A stretch of 64,000 nt of DNA from Geobacter sp. (lineage in GTDB: Bacteria; Desulfobacterota; Desulfuromonadia; Geobacterales; Geobacteraceae): positions 62,001 through 126,000 of the forward strand of contig POSG01000002.1 of assembly GCA_003314535.1 (NCBI GenBank). Reading direction: 5' to 3'. Both the position numbers and the translations under genes were made by a program. The notes below the pieces were generated by a model that saw nothing but the letters and a program-made list of their open reading frames with translations, was not told where the DNA came from and searched no databases. Below, piece by piece: positions 1-8,740 of the stretch. Position 1 is the stretch's first letter; each line of letters starts with the position of its first letter.

Positions 1-812
1 AGGATGTCGGCTATCCGACTGGAACCGATGAATGCAAGCACATCTATTTTGCCCGATGACATGAGTGGCCCGACGACTTTTTCCCCGTCTCCATAAACGG
101 CGTTTACCACGCCTGCGGGGAAAGATCTGCTGAAGGCTTCCAGCAGGGGGCGGTGCAGGAGAACACCGAGTTTCGGGGGTTTGAAAACGACAGTGTTCCC
201 CATGACAAGTGCAGGTACGAGGGTGGTGAACGTCTCGTTGAGAGGGTAGTTGTAAGGCCCCATGCACAGGACAACCCCCAGCGGCGCCCGCCGGATCTGG
301 CCAAGGATGCCCTGTTCGATGACCATCCTGGACGATACCCGATCCAGGTCCTTGAGAGATTCCAGCGTGTCATGGATATAATCAATTGTTCTGTCGAATT
401 CTTTTTCCGCATCGGGCAGGGGTTTCCCGATCTCCCACATCAGAAGCCTGACCACCTCGTTTTTGAGATCCTTCATGCGGTATGCGAAATCTTCAAAATG
501 CCGAATCCTGTTTTCCACGGACATGGCAGGCCATTGGCCGTGTCCGTTTTCATATGCGCCGCATGCAGCATTCAAGGCTTCGAGAGATTCCTTTTCCGTA
601 AGCAACGGATATGCGCCCAGGATCTTTCGCTGCAGGCCGTTCTCCGTTGCCAACATGATGGGGGACGCCACCTCCTGCAAGGGGCCGCGCCATTCGGCCA
701 TCACGCCATTGCACAGGTACTCACGTTGTTCTATCGTGTCCTTAATCCTGAACTGATCGGGAATGTCTCGATCAGAAGGATATAACCATTTAAAAGAGCT
801 GTTTGCATTCAA
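1..812 (-). CDS. gapN: NADP-dependent (non-phosphorylating) glyceraldehyde-3-phosphate/aldehyde dehydrogenase, partial
   Basis: This is the N-terminal 270 codons of an aldehyde dehydrogenase superfamily protein; the C-terminus lies beyond base 1. Reading the minus strand from a TTG at 812 gives an uninterrupted frame with the family's nucleotide-binding landmarks: PYNYPLNETFTTLVPALV, then GNTVVFKPP, then GSSRIADIL near the window edge. The pattern resembles GapN, which oxidises glyceraldehyde-3-phosphate directly to 3-phosphoglycerate and makes NADPH. The catalytic Glu and Cys are outside the window, so substrate is inferred. The TTG start was chosen because a GAAAGGA ribosome site sits about 7 bases upstream and no in-frame ATG occurs nearby. 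A possible extended -10 (TGCTATAGT) lies at about 853-861. A generic aldehyde dehydrogenase is the alternative. Confidence 0.8.
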   Translation of the reverse strand, partial: MNANSSFKWLYPSDRDIPDQFRIKDTIEQREYLCNGVMAEWRGPLQEVASPIMLATENGLQRKILGAYPLLTEKESLEALNAACGAYENGHGQWPAMSVENRIRHFEDFAYRMKDLKNEVVRLLMWEIGKPLPDAEKEFDRTIDYIHDTLESLKDLDRVSSRMVIEQGILGQIRRAPLGVVLCMGPYNYPLNETFTTLVPALVMGNTVVFKPPKLGVLLHRPLLEAFSRSFPAGVVNAVYGDGEKVVGPLMSSGKIDVLAFIGSSRIADI

Positions 813-1014
813 GATATTTCCTTTCTACGGTAAACAGGTATTTTCGTTTGTTTTAACTATAGCAAAATTATCAACAGTGAAAACAGGCGTCTGGGAATAT
901 TCCGGAGAAGGGTTTACATATTTTTATCTTGAGTTCAGCAGGGGAAGCTGATCTACTGGAAGAATCCAACTTACGATATTGTGAATGATGAAATATGCGG
1001 ATTTTGATAATAAA

Positions 1015-1046
1015 AAAGGGAATCGGCCGTTACGCCGATTCCCTTT
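1015..1046 (-). terminator. Rho-independent terminator of tRNA-fMet
   Basis: A perfect 13-bp stem (1015-1027 with 1034-1046) has a 6-base loop and, on the minus strand, runs into a T-rich tract immediately downstream of the tRNA gene. Confidence 0.85.
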
Positions 1047-1054
1047 GGATTTAT

Positions 1055-1131
<77 letters not shown>

Positions 1132-1150
1132 TCATGTGTTTAGCTCAAAC

Positions 1151-1179
1151 TTTATATCACGTGAATCTCATGGTGTCAA
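1151..1179 (-). promoter_or_regulatory. Sigma-70 promoter of tRNA-fMet
   Basis: On the minus strand there is a consensus -35 TTGACA (1174-1179), a 17-bp spacer and a -10 TATAAA (1151-1156), placing the start site about 10-15 bases before the tRNA. Confidence 0.85.
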
Positions 1180-1186
1180 TGCAAAA

Positions 1187-1993
1187 TTACCTTTTTTCCT
1201 GTTTGGAATCATTTTTCCCCTGATCGGGCACCGCAATCGCTCCGCTACCTATTTTTCCCGTAAGTTGATTAGCAGTTTCCTGGCTCATGCGGTTTCCTAT
1301 TCGTACCCGGTAAAGCGTGCCCTTTCCACTAACTGAAGATTCGACTATGCGGACGGAATAGCCCTTTTTCGCCCATTTTGCCTTCAAATCCTCCGCTTCC
1401 TTCCTGTCGTGGTAAGATGCCAGTTGCACAGTATAGGTTGTTGTGTTCCCTGCTGTTTTTTGGGAAGCCTGAACGGCTTTTCCGGCAGCGGCTCCCTTGC
1501 TGTCTGGCGGAACGATCTTTTCAGGGGGCGTTGATGTGTGGGAGATAGTGTCAATACCAGGCTGGGAGGGCACGGGTTTCTGAGGATTGGGAGGTTTTTG
1601 CTGGGTATCGGAAGAAGGCTGCAACTTGGCAGTTTTGGATTCGACGGGAGGCACGCTTTCCCTTTTGGGGTTCAGGCCTGTTCCGATCAGTTCCTTGTCG
1701 CCCTTGGGCAAAGAATCATAGAAGGTCAGATGCGGCGTTACGTTTCCTGCCTGGGGCTTTGGTAGAGCTTCGGGTTTTGGAGTTTGCGCTGAGGCAGGTG
1801 CTGCCGTGTTTCCGTTTTGCAAAGCCGGGGAAACTGTCTTCTTGTCGTGGCCGAAAAACAGCCAGCCGGTAGCGACTCCTAATCCGAATACAATAACGGC
1901 GCTCACCAGTGAAAGAAGAAGAAACGGCCGAAAAGGGGTTTTTTTCGGGCGGTTCGCACTTACCTGTCTCCTGTTGCTGTAGTCGATACGCAT
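1187..1993 (-). CDS. SPOR-domain inner-membrane protein
   Basis: A 268-aa bitopic protein. The N-terminus is short and basic, followed by one hydrophobic segment (about residues 24-49), a long Pro/Gln/Lys-rich periplasmic linker (about 55-180) and a C-terminal SPOR domain (about 185-255, starting TYTVQLASY and ending near YRVRIGN). SPOR domains bind denuded glycan strands of septal peptidoglycan, so a role in division or envelope assembly is inferred, as for FtsN or DedD; no enzymatic domain is present. It starts 17 bases after the argS stop and is probably cotranscribed with it. The ATG is preceded by GGAGG at a rather long spacing of about 11 bases. Confidence 0.9.
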   Translation of the reverse strand: MRIDYSNRRQVSANRPKKTPFRPFLLLSLVSAVIVFGLGVATGWLFFGHDKKTVSPALQNGNTAAPASAQTPKPEALPKPQAGNVTPHLTFYDSLPKGDKELIGTGLNPKRESVPPVESKTAKLQPSSDTQQKPPNPQKPVPSQPGIDTISHTSTPPEKIVPPDSKGAAAGKAVQASQKTAGNTTTYTVQLASYHDRKEAEDLKAKWAKKGYSVRIVESSVSGKGTLYRVRIGNRMSQETANQLTGKIGSGAIAVPDQGKNDSKQEKR

Positions 1994-2010
1994 GGTCCCG
2001 AAACCCTCCG

Positions 2011-3666
2011 CTACATCCTGTCAGGTGCCGAGACGCCAAGAAGCAACAGACCGTTCTTCAACACCTGTGCAGTGCATTTGAGGAGATACAGGCGTGACGA
2101 AGTGAGTTCGTCGTCTTCTCCCAGTACCCTGTTTCTGTTGTAAAAACTGTGGAATTGGCCTGCCAGCTCCTGGAGGTAGTAGGGGACGCGGTGAGGTTCA
2201 AAGCACAAGGCGCTACCTGCCACTATCTCCGGAAAAACCGAGAGCATCTTTATAAGCGACATTTCATCGGGGGTCCCGAGACAGGCCAGCGAACTGTCCG
2301 ATGGCGACAGGCCTTTTTCACAGGCGCTTTCAAATATGCTGCATATCCTTGCATGCGCATACTGGACATAGTAAACAGGATTCTCCGAATTCTGGCGTTT
2401 GGCAAGTTCGAGGTCGAAATCCAGCTGGCTGTCCGAACGGCGCATGAGGAAGAAGAATCGGGCCGCGTCGCGTCCGACTTCATCAACGACTTCCTTCAAT
2501 GTCACGAATTCACCGCTGCGTGTGGACATGGCAACCGGCGCACCGTCACGGAGAAGCGCAACCAGCTGCACGAGCACGATTTTCAAATCATCTGGATTCC
2601 TGCCCAACCCCTGCACCACGCTCTTCAACCTGGGAACATACCCGTGATGGTCGGCGCCCCAGACATCGACCACGATGTCGAAGCCCTGCTCGAACTTTTC
2701 CCGGTGATAAGCTATGTCCGAAGCGAAATAAGTGGTTACTCCGTTGCCGCGTACCACTACCCGGTCCTTGTCGTCGCCGAAGTCAGTGGTGCGAAACCAG
2801 AGCGCTCCCTCGTTCTCGTAGAGGAGACCTTTTTCTCGCATGTAACTGATAGAGTCGGCGACTTTGCCGCTGTCGAAAAGGGTCTGCTCGGAAAACCACG
2901 TGTCATGCACGACGCCGAAATCTGCAAGGTCTTGCTTGATACCCTTGAGAATCACGTCTCCGCCGATCTTTGAGCATTGACGGATTGCCTCGTCCTCCGG
3001 CATTTCAAGATATCTGTCGCCGAACTTTGTAATCAGGTCTCTGGCGATATCTCTTATATAGTTCCCTTGATAGCAGTTTTCAGGGAATTCAACTGTTTGC
3101 CCGAGAAGTTCCCGATAGCGGAGGTAAACCGATCTGCCTAGCGTATCCATCTGATTGCCGGCATCGTTGATGTAGTATTCTCGCACTACGTCAAATCCGG
3201 CAGCTGTAAGGATGGATGCTATTGCATCACCGGTCGCCGCACCGCGGCCATGGCCGATATGTAGGGGGCCAGTCGGGTTTGCACTGACGAATTCCACCTG
3301 GATTCTCGTGCCTTTTCCAACGGTGCTCTTTCCGAAATCGTCTCCAGAATCGACTATTTTTCGCAGGCTTTCACGCCACACATCTTTATTGATGAAAAAA
3401 TTGATGAAACCCGGGCCGGCTATTTCGATACGCTCGAAAAACCTGTCGCTGCCAGCCAACTCCTGCACCAGAATTTCGGCTATCTTCTTGGGTGGCTTCT
3501 TTTCGGCGCGCGCAAGAGCCATGGCTATGTTTGACGCGTAATCACCATGATCTGCGTGGTTAGGCACTTCTATGACAATTTCAGGAATGCGGCCGGAAGA
3601 CAGGCTGCAGTTCGCGTAACAGCGCTCGAGCGATTTCACGACTCGAGCGCGGATTTCGTTCTTCAT
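2011..3666 (-). CDS. argS: Arginyl-tRNA synthetase
   Basis: Class I aminoacyl-tRNA synthetase of 551 aa, the usual length, which charges tRNA-Arg with arginine in the cytoplasm. The N-terminal additional domain is followed by the HIGH signature (HIGHGRGAATGD, about residue 130), and the KMSKS loop appears in the degenerate form AMSTR typical of ArgRS. The C-terminus is the all-alpha anticodon-binding (DALR) domain ending SAPDRM. GGAGG lies four bases before the ATG. It sits between a Cys-rich small gene upstream and a SPOR-domain gene downstream in one minus-strand unit. Confidence 0.97.
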   Translation of the reverse strand: MKNEIRARVVKSLERCYANCSLSSGRIPEIVIEVPNHADHGDYASNIAMALARAEKKPPKKIAEILVQELAGSDRFFERIEIAGPGFINFFINKDVWRESLRKIVDSGDDFGKSTVGKGTRIQVEFVSANPTGPLHIGHGRGAATGDAIASILTAAGFDVVREYYINDAGNQMDTLGRSVYLRYRELLGQTVEFPENCYQGNYIRDIARDLITKFGDRYLEMPEDEAIRQCSKIGGDVILKGIKQDLADFGVVHDTWFSEQTLFDSGKVADSISYMREKGLLYENEGALWFRTTDFGDDKDRVVVRGNGVTTYFASDIAYHREKFEQGFDIVVDVWGADHHGYVPRLKSVVQGLGRNPDDLKIVLVQLVALLRDGAPVAMSTRSGEFVTLKEVVDEVGRDAARFFFLMRRSDSQLDFDLELAKRQNSENPVYYVQYAHARICSIFESACEKGLSPSDSSLACLGTPDEMSLIKMLSVFPEIVAGSALCFEPHRVPYYLQELAGQFHSFYNRNRVLGEDDELTSSRLYLLKCTAQVLKNGLLLLGVSAPDRM

Positions 3667-3692
3667 TATACCTCCGCAGACTAGGCATCCAA

Positions 3693-3845
3693 TTAATGCT
3701 CTTCGGTCTTAATCTTTATGGAAACATCTCTGGTAAAATCGGGGCACTTGGCTCCACCGTCAGGGACGCAGAAGCGTTTGTTGCAATTTTCTCTCCAGGC
3801 GCAAACCACACACCGTTGTATCTGTATTGATTCCGGCATTTCCAT
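3693..3845 (-). CDS. Cysteine-rich 50-aa conserved small protein
   Basis: A short open frame begins with ATG at 3845 (a second in-frame ATG is at 3839) and stops 26 bases before argS. The product has five cysteines in a compact block: RCVVCAW, then NCNKRFC, then AKCPDF. This suggests a small metal-binding or zinc-ribbon-like fold. The charged C-terminus (KIKTEEH) and the position directly ahead of argS, with GGACCGGAG just upstream, support real translation. I recall similar short proteins upstream of argS in related bacteria but cannot name a family. Function is unknown; it is too short for most gene callers. Confidence 0.7.
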   Translation of the reverse strand: MEMPESIQIQRCVVCAWRENCNKRFCVPDGGAKCPDFTRDVSIKIKTEEH

Positions 3846-3974
3846 GCTCCGGTCCGGGCTCCCGCCGATAGGGGGCCGCGTTATTATGCTTGTTGAATGT
3901 ACGTTACATCACCAAAGGCATTACAGCGTCGGGGGCATGCTCCGAATGGATTGGTAAGCTGCATGGGGAGACGC
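3846..3974. other. Intergenic region between divIC and the argS unit
   Basis: 128 bases between the divIC stop and the small Cys-rich gene. No convincing terminator or consensus promoter was seen on the minus strand, so read-through from the ugd-uxs-divIC operon into argS is possible. Confidence 0.5.
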
Positions 3975-4253
3975 TTATTTTTTTGCAGGGAACTGGTATA
4001 TGACCTCATTCTTGCGCACGAGCCCGAAGTCTTTCCTGGCAATGCTTTCCAAGTAGCGGCGGTCGGTCTTCAGTGCCTCTATTTCCTGCTTGAGCTTGTC
4101 GTTCTCAGCTTTCAGCATGGCTGCGCGCTGCTGAATTTCTTCTTTTTCGCGGTCAAGGTGATAAATGCGCAATAAGCCGCGCTCGCCAAAAATGGTGAAA
4201 GACAGGAATATGAGAATGAATGCTGCCGGGATGAGATACATCCGCTTTTTCAT
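3975..4253 (-). CDS. ftsB: Septum formation initiator FtsB/DivIC family protein
   Basis: A 92-aa bitopic division protein: one transmembrane helix (about residues 6-24) followed by a periplasmic coiled coil (about 30-72; heptads in [20 protein letters not shown]) and the family's C-terminal motif [20 protein letters not shown]. FtsB/DivIC bridges FtsL and FtsQ/DivIB in the divisome. The ATG overlaps the stop of the upstream UDP-glucuronate decarboxylase gene (ATGA), so translation is coupled to a sugar-nucleotide operon, an unusual neighbour for a division gene. Confidence 0.92.
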   Translation of the reverse strand: MKKRMYLIPAAFILIFLSFTIFGERGLLRIYHLDREKEEIQQRAAMLKAENDKLKQEIEALKTDRRYLESIARKDFGLVRKNEVIYQFPAKK

Positions 4254-5203
4254 ATGTCCAGGTCGCCTCTGCCTGTATTCAGAATGCGCTCGAAGTATTC
4301 AATAGTCTTCTTCAAACCGGTTTCCACATCTACCCTGGGATTCCATCCCAGCATCCTTCGGGCCTGCGTAATGTCAGGCTGGCGCTGCCGCGGGTCATCG
4401 GACGGCAAATCCATGAAAACTATTCTTGATGAAGATCCGGTAAGGTCAATTATTCTGGTGGCGAATTCCAGGATGGACGTTTCAGCAGGGTTTCCGATGT
4501 TTACTGGTTCTGCACAATTCCCGTCCTTCATGAGAAGTATCAACCCTTCGACCAAATCATCGACATAACAGAAAGAGCGTGTTTGCTGCCCATCGCCATA
4601 AACGGTTATGTCTTCACCCCTTAGCGCCTGAACGATGAAATTCGAGACCACACGGCCGTCGTTCAGTGCCATTCGCGGGCCGTAAGTATTGAAGATGCGC
4701 ACAATCCGGATGTCAACGCCATTTTGACGATGATAATCCATCATGAGTGTTTCGGCAACCCTTTTGCCTTCATCGTAACAGCTGCGGATGCCAATCGGGT
4801 TTACGTTTCCCCAGTAGTTCTCGCATTGGGGATGGACCAGAGGGTCACCATAGACTTCCGAAGTCGAAGCCTGGAGGATTCGGGCTTTCACACGTTTTGC
4901 CAACCCGAGCATGTTAATGGTTCCCATTACGTTGGTCTTGATTGTTTTAACCGGATTGTACTGGTAGTGGACAGGTGAGGCGGGGCAGGCGAGATTGAAT
5001 ATACGGTCGGTTTCCAAGAGGATCGGCTCGATGATATCGTGTCGGATCAGCTCGAACCGGTGACTGTCGAGGAGTTGATCGATATTTCTCTTGCTTCCCG
5101 TGAACAAATTGTCGAGACAGAGTACGTCGTGTCCGTCCTGAATAAGCCGTTCACAAAGATGTGAGCCTATGAAGCCGGCGCCCCCGGTTACCAAAACTCG
5201 CAT
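4250..5203 (-). CDS. uxs: UDP-glucuronate decarboxylase (UDP-xylose synthase)
   Basis: Extended short-chain dehydrogenase of 317 aa, the usual length for UXS enzymes, which convert UDP-glucuronate to UDP-xylose with bound NAD+. The NAD-binding glycine motif is [10 protein letters not shown] (residues 7-16); catalytic Tyr143 and Lys147 lie in YDEGK, with Ser/Thr at STSEVYG. The context [11 protein letters not shown] and the [15 protein letters not shown] segment are typical of UXS rather than of plain epimerases. It starts 4 bases after ugd, which supplies its substrate, so the pair makes UDP-xylose for surface polysaccharide. Confidence 0.9.
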   Translation of the reverse strand: MRVLVTGGAGFIGSHLCERLIQDGHDVLCLDNLFTGSKRNIDQLLDSHRFELIRHDIIEPILLETDRIFNLACPASPVHYQYNPVKTIKTNVMGTINMLGLAKRVKARILQASTSEVYGDPLVHPQCENYWGNVNPIGIRSCYDEGKRVAETLMMDYHRQNGVDIRIVRIFNTYGPRMALNDGRVVSNFIVQALRGEDITVYGDGQQTRSFCYVDDLVEGLILLMKDGNCAEPVNIGNPAETSILEFATRIIDLTGSSSRIVFMDLPSDDPRQRQPDITQARRMLGWNPRVDVETGLKKTIEYFERILNTGRGDLDI

Positions 5204-5207
5204 CGCC

Positions 5208-6566
5208 TTATCCTTTCTCCGTGCTGAAAACGCTGCCGTTCCGTCCGATTGCGTGATATTCGAAACCCATCTGCTTCATCCTGCGTGGGTTGTAAAGGTT
5301 CCTTCCATCGAAAATGACCGGTTTGTTCATGAGTGAAGATATTCTCTCAAAATCGGGATTCCGGTATTCATTCCATTCAGTGACTATCACCAGAGCATCG
5401 GCAGCACTCAATATTTCGTATTCGTTGCTGCCGTAGGCGACCCTGTCGCCGAAATGGCGGCATGCTTCCTTAAGTGCGACCGGATCGTGCACGGAAACTT
5501 CAGCTCCGGCTTCCAGAAGAGATTCAATGATGACGATGGAAGGGGCTTCTCGCATGTCATCGGTTCTTGGTTTGAAAGAAAGCCCCCAGACCGCGAAATG
5601 CTTTCCTTCCAGGGGGCGTGAACCGGCTCCGTTGCCGAAATGTGCCAGGATCTTTTGCGGAAGAATCAGTTTCTGGCGTTCATTTGCTTCTTCGACAGAT
5701 TTCAGGAGGAGAAAGTCGTAACCCGAGTCCTCGGCAGTTTTTACCAGCGCTTTGACATCCTTGGGAAAACATGATCCCCCGTATCCCACGCCTGGAAATA
5801 GGAAGTCGTAGCCTATACGGGAATCTGAGCCAATGCCTTCCCTGACCGATGCCACGTCAGCGCCGAGAAGCTCGCAAAGGTTTGCTATCTGGTTAATGAA
5901 GCTGATCTTTGTAGCCAGCATGGCATTGGCTGCATATTTGGTCATTTCAGCGCTGCGGACATCCATGACTATCATGCGGTCGACTTTCCTCGTGAAAGGC
6001 GCATAGAGTTCCTTCATTATTTCCGCAGTGCGGACGTTGTCCACACCCACGACGATTCTGTCAGGTTTCATGAAATCATCGATCGCAGCGCCTTCCTTGA
6101 GGAATTCAGGGTTGGAAACCACATCGAACTCTATGTCGACTTTACGGAGAGAGAGTTCTTCACTGATAGCATGACGCACCTTGTCTGCGGTTCCAACTGG
6201 TACTGTTGATTTGTTGACGACTATCTTGAAGGTTTCCATTGAACGTCCGATTTCCCTGGCGACAGCGAGGACGTGATTCAAGTCGGCAGAGCCGTCTTCC
6301 CCCGGCGGTGTTCCGACAGCGATAAACAGGAGCAGGGAAGTTTTGACCGCAGATGCAAGATCCGTAGTAAAGCCGAGCCGTCCTTCAGCAGTATTCCGAA
6401 GAACGAGTTCCTTCAGGCCCGGCTCGTATATGGGTATTATTCCGTCGTTAAGGCCCTGTACCTTTGCCTCGTTGATATCAACGCACAAAACTTTGTTTCC
6501 ACTCTCGGCAAAACATGCGCCGGCCACAAGACCTACGTAGCCAGTGCCAATTACGCAGACTTTCAT
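5208..6566 (-). CDS. ugd: UDP-glucose 6-dehydrogenase
   Basis: A 452-aa UDP-glucose/GDP-mannose dehydrogenase that oxidises UDP-glucose to UDP-glucuronate with two NAD+. It has the N-terminal GTGYVGLV Rossmann motif, the substrate segment [14 protein letters not shown] (about 152-165), active-site Cys266 in [10 protein letters not shown], and the C-terminal UDP-binding Rossmann domain ([17 protein letters not shown]). AGAGGT precedes the ATG. First gene of the ugd-uxs-ftsB operon on the minus strand. Confidence 0.95.
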   Translation of the reverse strand: MKVCVIGTGYVGLVAGACFAESGNKVLCVDINEAKVQGLNDGIIPIYEPGLKELVLRNTAEGRLGFTTDLASAVKTSLLLFIAVGTPPGEDGSADLNHVLAVAREIGRSMETFKIVVNKSTVPVGTADKVRHAISEELSLRKVDIEFDVVSNPEFLKEGAAIDDFMKPDRIVVGVDNVRTAEIMKELYAPFTRKVDRMIVMDVRSAEMTKYAANAMLATKISFINQIANLCELLGADVASVREGIGSDSRIGYDFLFPGVGYGGSCFPKDVKALVKTAEDSGYDFLLLKSVEEANERQKLILPQKILAHFGNGAGSRPLEGKHFAVWGLSFKPRTDDMREAPSIVIIESLLEAGAEVSVHDPVALKEACRHFGDRVAYGSNEYEILSAADALVIVTEWNEYRNPDFERISSLMNKPVIFDGRNLYNPRRMKQMGFEYHAIGRNGSVFSTEKG

Positions 6567-6807
6567 TTCTAAATACCTCTTTAAGTGGAGATTCGCATCA
6601 TTGCCGGTCTGGGTGCATGGGGGAGCACGTGTCCGACAGCCATCTACCTATGTGTTGTTTGTGAAGATGAGTTTCTTATAACACAAAAAAAAGCCAAAGT
6701 TCCAGGAATTTCAACTTTCTGCTGCAGTTGTGGAAGGCTTCCCGGAGAAAAGATTACCTTTTGCGTGTTCTAGCAATTTGGTTTTTCCGAGGGATGAGAA
6801 AAGTCTC
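6567..6807. other. Intergenic region upstream of ugd
   Basis: About 240 bases between the tRNA-Ala terminator and ugd. It must hold the ugd promoter and leader, but I see no consensus boxes with proper spacing and no convincing small gene. Confidence 0.5.
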
Positions 6808-6845
6808 AAAAAAAGAAAAGGGTCCATGCTTTCGCTGAACCCTTT
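6808..6845 (-). terminator. Terminator of tRNA-Ala
   Basis: On the minus strand, about 10 bp of stem (AAAGGGTTCA paired with TGGACCCTTT, one G-T) is capped by a short GC-GAAA-GC tetraloop helix with one bulged A and followed by TTCTTTTTTT. Confidence 0.85.
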
Positions 6846-6854
6846 GTTATTTGA

Positions 6855-6930
<76 letters not shown>

Positions 6931-6944
6931 AAACAAGAGACATG

Positions 6945-6973
6945 TTTATAGCAAATGGGAATTCCCCTGTCAA
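6945..6973 (-). promoter_or_regulatory. Sigma-70 promoter of tRNA-Ala
   Basis: Minus-strand TTGACA (6968-6973), 17-bp spacer, TATAAA (6945-6950). The spacer contains the 10-bp palindrome GGGAATTCCC. Confidence 0.85.
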
Positions 6974-7047
6974 TATATTTTCTGCTTAAGAATTTCATAA
7001 CCTCGATATCACCGAAGATGAACCCCATGCTCCATGAAGGCACATCC

Positions 7048-7076
7048 TTGACAAGGTTGGGCTTTGTTGATAAATA
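7048..7076 (+). promoter_or_regulatory. Sigma-70 promoter of the rubrerythrin-like gene
   Basis: TTGACA (7048-7053), 17-bp spacer, TAAATA (7071-7076), about 40 bases ahead of the inferred start codon. Confidence 0.7.
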
Positions 7077-7118
7077 GGTTTGGAACGTAGTGATTATAAC
7101 CGCGGGGAGGGGTTGCGC

Positions 7119-7571
7119 GTGGAAATTTCAACCATGGATGACATTCTTGATCTGGCATTGGAAAGAGAAGATGCTGCTTACAGGCTCTATCTCAATGCGG
7201 CAAAAAAAGCGACAAACCAGTCCGCAAAAAAAATCTTCGAGGAACTTGCCGAGCAGGAGGCTGGGCACAAGAAACTCATTCTAAAACTCGACAAGCAGAA
7301 AATCGCCGGTTATGCATTCACACAGGTTCCGGATCTGGGAATAAGCGAATACCTTGTGAACATTCCGTACCATGACAACATGACGTATCAGGAGATACTC
7401 GTGTACGCCATGAAGAGCGAGGAAAAGTCATACCGCTATTACATGGAAGCAGAAAAGATGACCGACGACCCGGAACTGAAACAACTGCTGCTGATGCTTG
7501 CCAATGAAGAGAAGAAGCACAAGTTCCGCCTTGAAACTCTCTACGAGGACAAGGTATTGACGGAAATGTAG
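7119..7571 (+). CDS. Ferritin-like / rubrerythrin-family diiron protein
   Basis: A 150-aa four-helix bundle protein with two related halves. Each half carries a Glu-rich helix and an ExxH-type motif: EREDAAYRLY with EEQEAGHKKL-like AEQEAGHKK, then KSEEKSYRYY with NEEKKHKF. These are ligands expected for a carboxylate-bridged diiron site. The C-terminal rubredoxin domain of classical rubrerythrins is absent, so it is the 'erythrin' short form. A peroxide-reducing or iron-handling role in an anaerobe is inferred. The GTG at 7119 was chosen because GGGGAGGGG lies about 9 bases before it. It is monocistronic, with its own promoter and terminator. Confidence 0.85.
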   Translation: MEISTMDDILDLALEREDAAYRLYLNAAKKATNQSAKKIFEELAEQEAGHKKLILKLDKQKIAGYAFTQVPDLGISEYLVNIPYHDNMTYQEILVYAMKSEEKSYRYYMEAEKMTDDPELKQLLLMLANEEKKHKFRLETLYEDKVLTEM

Positions 7572-7592
7572 AAAGGATTTGTCGATACCTGG

Positions 7593-7618
7593 AAAAAGGC
7601 CTCTTGGGGCCTTTTTTT
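7593..7618. terminator. Bidirectional terminator between the rubrerythrin-like gene and plsY
   Basis: Perfect 9-bp stem (AAAAAGGCC, 7593-7601, with 7608-7616), 6-base loop, followed by a T-run on both strands. It separates two convergent genes and touches the plsY stop codon. Confidence 0.9.
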
Positions 7619-8204
7619 ATGCCTTGAAACGGTTTTCGGTGCCGTTTATGAGGCGCTTTATATTTGAGCTGTGCTTGACAATTACAATGGATGCTATGGC
7701 TAGGGACATGGCAATAATGGCCGGTTTCCGGTCGATCAAAGCCGCGAAAACAGGCATCATTGCCGCGGCCGAAATGGATGCAAGCGAAACATAGCGCCAT
7801 GGCACGAGCACGATTATGAAAATGCCGAGAGAACACAGTACCGCCAGTGGCGAAACTGAAAGAAAGACGCCCAAGGCAGTGGCGACACCCTTTCCGCCTT
7901 TGAACTTGAGAAAAATGGGGAAAATATGCCCGAGAAAAGCGGCGACGCCAGCCAGAGAGATTATCAGATCTGAACACCCCAATGCCCTGGCAGCCACGAC
8001 AGGCACAACGCCCTTGAGACAATCGCCTATCAGAGTGAGAATTCCAACAGTTCGTCCCATTGTTCGGTATACGTTCGTGGCGCCGATATTTCCACTTCCT
8101 GTGGTCCGTATGTCGACACCTCCGAAGGCTCTGGTGAGGAGAAGCCCTGTTGGTATGGAACCTATGAAATATGCGATAAAAACTAGAGCAATATTCTGTA
8201 TCAT
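7617..8204 (-). CDS. plsY: Acyl-phosphate:glycerol-3-phosphate acyltransferase
   Basis: A 195-aa polytopic inner-membrane enzyme that transfers the acyl group from acyl-phosphate to glycerol-3-phosphate, the first step of phospholipid synthesis. Family motifs are present: GSIPTG in the first helix, GSGNIGATNVYR, GDCLKG, FLGHIFPIFLKFKGGKGVAT and the final SIVIVKHSSNIKRLINGTE. The ATG at 8204 was preferred because GGAG lies about 9 bases upstream and homologues start right at the first helix; an in-frame TTG (8237) and ATG (8225) would add up to 11 residues. Confidence 0.95.
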   Translation of the reverse strand: MIQNIALVFIAYFIGSIPTGLLLTRAFGGVDIRTTGSGNIGATNVYRTMGRTVGILTLIGDCLKGVVPVVAARALGCSDLIISLAGVAAFLGHIFPIFLKFKGGKGVATALGVFLSVSPLAVLCSLGIFIIVLVPWRYVSLASISAAAMMPVFAALIDRKPAIIAMSLAIASIVIVKHSSNIKRLINGTENRFKA

Positions 8205-8302
8205 CAGTTGCGACTCCGGATTCATAACTATTAGCAAGGCCTCAGTATGTCGTTAGTGGAATGAACGAGCGTTTTGCGAATGACCTCCCTGCAGAGGAGG
8301 GG

Positions 8303-8740
8303 TTATTTCCTGGAGAACATTGCACCCCGCTGATAATTGAAGATCGAGACAGCCATGGCCAGAAAAATGAAGTCTCTTAGTATTACCTGCCAGGCGGGAG
8401 TCTTGGCACCTCCCTGGCGGAAACATCCGCAATCTATATCCAGTCCCCTGACTACGGTCGATGCGAGGAGAACTATGAAGATGATGTTCAAAGCCGCAAC
8501 GATTCCCGCTGCAGCCTTTACACGATACCCGGTGATAAGGAGGATGCCGCAGGTTGCTTCAATCCATGGAAAGGTTGCGGCTACAAGGTGGTTAAGAAAG
8601 AAGGGGAGGACATCGTAGGCAGCCACAGAGCCGGCGAATGCTTCGGGATTACGTATCTTCCAGAATGAGGCGTAAACGAAGACAATGCCTAGCCCCATTC
8701 GCAGTAATATCATAAGTATACGTTTGTGGCTGTTTTTCAT
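8303..8740 (-). CDS. DoxX/MauE-like redox-associated membrane protein
   Basis: A 145-aa protein with four predicted membrane helices (about 8-27, 48-68, 74-98, 118-138). It matches the DoxX/MauE type: RMGLGIVFVYASFWKIRNP at the N-terminus and a Cys pair in DIDCGCF (about residue 103) before the last helix. MauE-like proteins are linked to periplasmic thiol/disulfide chemistry; DoxX to thiosulfate oxidation. Its ATG overlaps the stop of the upstream rhodanese gene (ATGA), pointing to a joint role in sulfur or disulfide transfer at the membrane. The exact reaction is unknown. Confidence 0.8.
   Translation of the reverse strand: MKNSHKRILMILLRMGLGIVFVYASFWKIRNPEAFAGSVAAYDVLPFFLNHLVAATFPWIEATCGILLITGYRVKAAAGIVAALNIIFIVLLASTVVRGLDIDCGCFRQGGAKTPAWQVILRDFIFLAMAVSIFNYQRGAMFSRK

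Noticed and set aside
153-785. 210-codon plus-strand frame
   Set aside because: It lies opposite the GapN-like gene, which shows clear aldehyde dehydrogenase motifs on the minus strand.
2149-2973. 274-codon plus-strand frame
   Set aside because: Antisense shadow of argS.
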